This document shows, piece after piece, positions 59,401-64,000 of a DNA stretch of 64,000 nucleotides. Below the pieces are notes generated by a model. It was not told where the DNA came from. It did no database searches and saw only the letters and a list, made by a program, of their open reading frames with translations. The position numbers and the translations under genes are program-made. The stretch is from Rhodocollybia butyracea (Eukaryota; Basidiomycota; Agaricomycetes; Agaricales; Omphalotaceae), in the NCBI GenBank assembly GCA_015501585.1, contig JADNRY010000249.1:1-64000 (forward strand), written 5' to 3'. Numbering within the stretch: the first letter of the stretch is position 1; every line of letters begins with the position of its first letter.

Positions 59401-60404
59401 ATACTTCTGCGCATCACACGCATACATGAAACAGTGTACAAAACATAGACTAAAGTACAGGATCAAAGAATAAACCGTGCGATGAGTCGCTTTGCCCGAT
59501 GATACTCATGTTACATGAGTAATGGTGGTAAGAGAACTGAGTATCAGAAATATCAATTATGAGTATGTCACTAGTAGGACCAGATACATACTTGCCCTCT
59601 GCTTGCAATATACTGCAAGGTATAGTCTCCACTCTATTACTAGCAAATTACAGGACTCGTACCTGCCACGCGCGCAGCGCGGTGGCCCACACTCGCAAGT
59701 ACTGTACAGCTATGGTACGGCTCTTCGTGTGGAATCCCTAATAAACACCTGCACAAACTTGTGCAGTGATGGAAAAGTGTGAATGTGCAATTTCTCACTC
59801 AGAAAGGCGAAGGAAATGTGTACTCGTTCAGTGGAAAAGGAAGAGAATACCCGGAGTTCGACCCAACAGGGCCTACATATGTACTGAGCCAAGATTCTGG
59901 CTCTTATGTAAAAGAAATAAGCGATGTCTAGCAAATCGATGCACACCGAGATCCTCTTCCTCCTAGTCCCTTGATTCACAACGATTTACTAGTAGAAAGG
60001 TAAATTAAGGTAGAAAAGGGTACTTAAGTATTCTACATCAATTTTCTAAAATGTTTACATCTTCTATATTTAAGACTGCCGCTGGTTGTCACTGTGCCAA
60101 TGTACCATTTTATCCTTGCGGTCAGTCATATGTGACAGACATGGATTTCTGCAAGTGCACCACTCGCATACCCATACTTACAGCGAAAAAGCAAGATATT
60201 CTGAAAAAAATCTTGATTCCTGGCTCAAGTTCTTGTAGCACAAAGAGATAAAGAGGACAGCTAATCTGAATGGATTCAAGCTCATGAATTCTATAGTGTA
60301 AATATGAACTTGTAGTGCATAAAAGACGAGAAATAGCAAGAGTGTTAGTGTGCCGGCTTGGTGCCGGAACCGGCAGTGCGCGCGGAGCGCGGAAAGCGTG
60401 GCTG
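56436..60404. other. Repeat-rich region without a supported gene
   Basis: At 56740-56910 (plus) a frame includes LCTKCNILHPESLFSK, a possible zinc-ribbon remnant. 56920-57170 is a purine-rich array of loosely repeated GGAAGTTCAG units. 58237-58284 is a hairpin. 59258-59354 contains two copies of a ~42-base repeat (GAAGTTACAGTA...AGAGCAC/AGAACAC). No coding gene could be modelled. Confidence 0.35.
58237..58284. repeat. Short hairpin
   Basis: GTTTGTTTGTGTCACC pairs with GGTGGCACAAACAAAC (15 of 16) around a 16-base loop. It could be a terminator-like stem or the tips of an excised element. Confidence 0.5.
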
Positions 60405-60922
60405 CACAAAACTTCGTAAGGCGATTTGACTCATGCTGATTTTTGTCGGTCACTTTATCGAGTGACCTCTAGTGTTAACAGAGCTGTTATCGTGTAGTGG
60501 TTTGTGCGTCTTTGAACACGTGCACTTTAGCCTTGCCCTGTCGGTTCAAACCAGGGTGGTAGCTGTAGACATTTTTACCCTATTTTTCATATTTTATTAC
60601 TTATGTTAAGCTTACTGTATCGAGTATAAGTACAGACATTTTCTCAAGGCCATTTTGTCAATAGTACACTATTATGTGAGGAGCGCGACCTTCTCTTCAG
60701 TTCTTATCTAGTAGTTCAATCAACTTGTTGTATTAGAAGTGATATTATGGTTAGTGTGCATATAAAATGTTAGGCGAGGGTCTAAGGAATGTTCCTGCAA
60801 GGTTAGAATGAGGGTTAAGAATATCTAACCAGGCTAGAGGCCTGCAAATAACGCAGAGAATAGCAAATGACTAAATGATATTACGCGCTCGCATTACGCA
60901 TTGCGCATTACGAAGTTTTGTG
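60405..60922. mobile_element. 518-bp element bounded by 15-bp inverted repeats, with tRNA-like core
   Basis: CACAAAACTTCGTAA at 60405-60419 and its exact complement at 60908-60922 bound the segment. GC-rich GCGGAGCGC motifs lie just outside both ends and again at 59670-59690. Inside, 60483-60563 resembles a tRNA: a possible acceptor pair GCTGTTA/TGGTAGC, a box A-like TCGTGTAGTGG and a box B-like GGTTCAAACC. The T stem is not regular, so a working tRNA is doubtful. Confidence 0.45.
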
Positions 60923-62105
60923 CGGGCGCGATTGCCGCGGAGCGCTGAAAACTTTGTCATCTTGAATTTTATTGGCCAAGTCCATCCGGAGATAGTTCCC
61001 ATTTGAGAGTCAGGACCAGGGCCTTGAATTCATCTTGAATTCCCGAAACGGAGTCAGGAAAATTGCATGTACGTCCGTCAACTCATCAATTTCAAGCGCA
61101 AAAATTCAGATTTAAAGTATTTAGAAAGTGAATAAACTCTTTCTCTTCTCTTTCTTTTTTCTCCTTTTTTCAACTTGAAAAAACTTGAAAAACTTGTTCT
61201 CTCCACAGACTCAGGACATGAGCCGGGAATTCTTGCCTCTGTTCTATGTTTAACCCGCCTCAAATACATGTTAGTAGTGTTGTACATTGAGCCAATGTAT
61301 ACAATGTAGGGAAAGATGAAAAAAACTGCTAAATCTTCGCACTACAAGCTAAAATTACCTAAGCTAAATGGCTGGGAAAATGGGCGCTTAATTGGCCAAA
61401 CTAAACGGGCCGACCTAAGTCGCAGACGTTACACTCATCAATTTATTGATCGTCGTGTTCGTCTGCTTATAGGAGACTACCATAGACCGAGGACTTGATT
61501 CTGTGCGTATACTGTCTAGTTGATCTCATGAGAGCTATCAGTTTCCAACGCTTGTCTCGCATTGGATGATTTCACCGTGACTTGTACAACAACCCTCCTT
61601 CCTTACCCTTCATTTGCTTGCTGATTTACGGAAAGCTCGCCATCTCTGTATAATATTGACCCTATAATCGAAAGAGATCGCAATACTTGACCCAGTAGCA
61701 AGGCAGGAGTGTTGTAGATTGGCAGGACTCGATGAACCCTCTTGTTTATAAGCTTATAAGTATATCATGTACCCAGAATGGAAGAACAACTGGCTCTGCG
61801 ATGGACTTTGAGCTCTGGGTCGTGAAACATTCGCTGGAGAACCCAATTCTGCAGATGGCAGGTAACCTTGTTGAGCAGGTCACCTATGAATGGGTCCCGT
61901 CGAGATCCTGTCAATAATATGTTCTTGAGTATGGTGAGACCAGGAAAATAGAGCGTCGAGTGTCATATCCAAGAGGTAAGAGGTGATATTGATACAGCTT
62001 CGCAAGTAAATACCAACGTCAGGAGAGATAGTTTATACCAGGTATAACTTGAGTCTAAAAGGAACAAGGTATTGTCCATGCTAGATTCTATGTACTATTG
62101 TCTAC
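60923..62105. other. Intergenic, no gene supported
   Basis: A CT-rich tract lies at 61135-61170. No domain is recognised in the short frames (for example 61316-61498). Confidence 0.4.
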
Positions 62106-63734
62106 TCATGTAAGAGAAGGATGGCGATCCTGCTCGCTCAAAAAGATGAAAGCGCTGAGTACTTTTTGCACTTCGTCCCACCTTTTTCCAGGGCCATCTG
62201 CCCATTTCAGGCCAGGAAAGATCTGGTATAGATGCAGCGCAATGACAACAGGGTCTTGCACATCATCATACAATATACAACGGAAATTTCGAAGTGGATG
62301 AGAAGAAAGAGTTGGCGAAGGAAATGAAGGAGGGGAATCAAAGTTGAGTTGAACCGGATATTCGAGATTCTTCAACTTGGGACAATGCTTAGTGAAATTA
62401 GCCAGAGATTCGATAGAAGGTATGCCTTTACCCCACGTATCAGATATTAAGGCCAAGTTTTCCATTTCAGGCCAAGCCTCCGCCATCTCCGCAGTCTTTT
62501 GGTCTGTTAAAAACAGCGGAACATCGTATGAAAGCTGTCGGAGAGACTTTAATCGTAGGAGCGGCGCAAACAGTGACCATAAGAATTGGCTATCAGGTGA
62601 ATTGAGGTCAACTTCACTGACAGTGACAATCTCTAATGTCGAGAGGGAGGAGAACCGTCCTAGGGACTTTGTGAGATCCAACATCCCAGTTCGTTTCTCC
62701 TCCACGGCATCAAGATCGCAAGAAAGGCGCAAGTCATTCAAAACTGACACTGGCATCAGTTTCAGAACCTTGTTCAATTCCGGTGGTGAACCTGCGACGC
62801 GTAGCTTTTTTATCGACGGAAAACCATCGATGATACCCGTAAAATCGAGTAAAGTTTTCGAGGGAAGAGTGAGCTTGAGATACGACAACTTCTTTAAAGA
62901 GGAAAGACCGCGAATGAAATCCGAGTCATAATAAGACAAACGAAGAACTTCCACTTCTTGCAACTCGGAGAAACAAGCCACAGACCCAGTGAAACCTGAA
63001 TATCGTGCCTGGGAATGAAGATGCAGGGACGTAAGTCGAGGCACCTTCCATGCTAAGAGGGCAAGCGAGGGACCGAAATCAGTTCCTTCATCTAAGTTTC
63101 CTTTTACAGCAGGCATTGCTGGTAGGGAAGCTATGGATGTTGTTCCCGATAAGAAGAACATGAGTGAATTTGAACTCGATATAGAGATTGAAGGATGAAA
63201 CTCTTTGAGAGCGGGAAATATCGGTTGCATTTGCCCAAGGCGGGCATACACAGAGTAATGTATACGTGATTCTTCCGTCTCTGCGAGAAACCGCTGGTCG
63301 AATTTCTCCACTCTGGATGTATAAAATCGCAGTCGGGTCCACGACTTCTTTCCAATCTGTTTGACGAGAATCTTTGCGGGTATTAATCAGCACTACGGGT
63401 CAAACGAGACAGTTAATTTGACCGTCACCTTTTGACCATCCACTACACTAGTCTCCGGAAGCACTGAAAGCAGTGGCTCTACAGTGCTCATAGTTCGCCA
63501 TAAAACATTGAGAGCCGGTTCGAGGAATGCTTTTGAAGTAAGTCCAAAAGATAGTAGGCCTTTACGGTAAGCCAGATGTTCCTTTGTCCGTAATTGGCGA
63601 TCCAGCGCCATGTAAGTCGCGAACTGTAGTTGCTCGCATATGAGAATGATGAGTTCAATATCGAGTGTTTGAATAGGTTCTGGTTTAGGAATTAAGAAGG
63701 GAGAGTTCGGAGCAGAAGCGGTAAACTTGAACAT
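62106..63734 (-). CDS. F-box-type, leucine-rich-repeat-like protein
   Basis: Two exons (63429-63734 and 62106-63371) joined by a 57-base GT-AG intron encode 523 aa. The start MFKFTASAPNSPF was chosen because it directly precedes the conserved region; an upstream ATG at 63827 is less likely. The N-terminal part resembles the F-box of Agaricomycete F-box proteins (IQTLDIELIILICEQLQ, LLSFGLTSKAFLEPALNVLW). The joint across the intron gives VVDGQKILVKQIGKKSWTR. The remainder is a series of leucine-rich repeats (VPRLTSLHLHSQ, LKKLSYLKLTLPSK, FSSLSTLEIVTV, MENLALISD, CPKLKNLEYP). Such proteins usually recruit substrates to an SCF ubiquitin ligase. The substrate cannot be predicted. Confidence 0.82.
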
Positions 63735-64000
63735 CGAGGTTCGAGGTTGAGGAGTTTTTAATCGTCCCGTGATCCGACGCGTTTCATGTAGTGTACAGCC
63801 TGAAGTACCATAAAACCATATATACAAGGTGCCAATTCTACTGCTGCTCTATTTCACATACTACTATTACTAGTTCTCTTATATACACCGTGGCCGTTGC
63901 ACGGAAGCGTTACGTTTCTTTTACCACAAATTTGATGCTGCTGTGTACTAGCGCACCAATCTGTCTATCCCTAAAGGTATCTACCATCCCAAAGTCAGGA
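63735..64000. other. Upstream region of the F-box gene
   Basis: No gene seen; probably promoter sequence for the minus-strand F-box gene. Confidence 0.4.

Noticed and set aside
60483..60563. A functional tRNA gene
   Set aside because: Box A and box B look good, but the T stem does not pair around a seven-base loop and the acceptor stem relies on several wobbles. Kept only as a tRNA-like core of a repeat.

Overview
The window looks like nuclear DNA of a mushroom-forming basidiomycete (Agaricomycete). Genes are split by many short GT-AG introns of about 40-75 bases, and the recognisable families are typical of that group: laccase, DUF6535 protein, DOMON-cytochrome b561, VWRAW-type seven-TM proteins, GH16 and F-box proteins. 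Mobile elements include LINE, Crypton, hAT-like and hairpin elements. All exon joins were read by eye from splice signals and frame continuity; no alignment or database search was run. Layout: 1-2123 is the end of a Cdc7-type kinase. 2400-9530 is a degenerate tandem array of small secreted cysteine-rich protein genes, all on the minus strand. Two copies are intact (62 and 64 aa) and at least three are broken. The array is interrupted by a LINE fragment and a 704-bp TIR element, and several units carry decayed Cdc7 3'-end sequence. 9670-10152 is an inverted pair of intron-bearing tRNA-Ser(GCT) genes; a third copy lies at 13535. 10908-13421 is a decayed laccase, 14567-15890 an intact seven-TM gene, 17150-19014 a DOMON-b561 gene with broken frames, and 20762-22910 a DUF6535 gene. 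About 25660-30900 is a tandem triplication of another seven-TM gene: one intact copy, one frameshifted copy and one 3' relic. Continuing: a tiny secreted prepropeptide with a Kex2-like site (32313-32621) and a WBP2-like GRAM protein with two PPxY motifs (33672-34407). A housekeeping cluster on the minus strand follows: a SET-MYND methyltransferase (36251-38472), centrin (39005-39633) and an AlkB-like dioxygenase (39918-41014). Then come an intact ten-exon seven-TM gene (43535-44909), a GPI-type GH16 enzyme (45229-46650), a 48-bp minisatellite open on both strands (48226-48655) and an MFS transporter with a 371-bp hairpin MITE inside an exon (50420-52410). A decayed Crypton tyrosine recombinase (about 54450-56435), a tRNA-like element bounded by inverted repeats (60405-60922) and an F-box protein (62106-63734) close the window. 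Housekeeping genes are compact. Between them lies accessory DNA where membrane-receptor-like and secreted-protein families duplicate in tandem and decay, with repeat insertions superimposed. The most notable items are the microexon-built secreted cysteine-rich array beside Cdc7 and the Kex2-type short peptide precursor.
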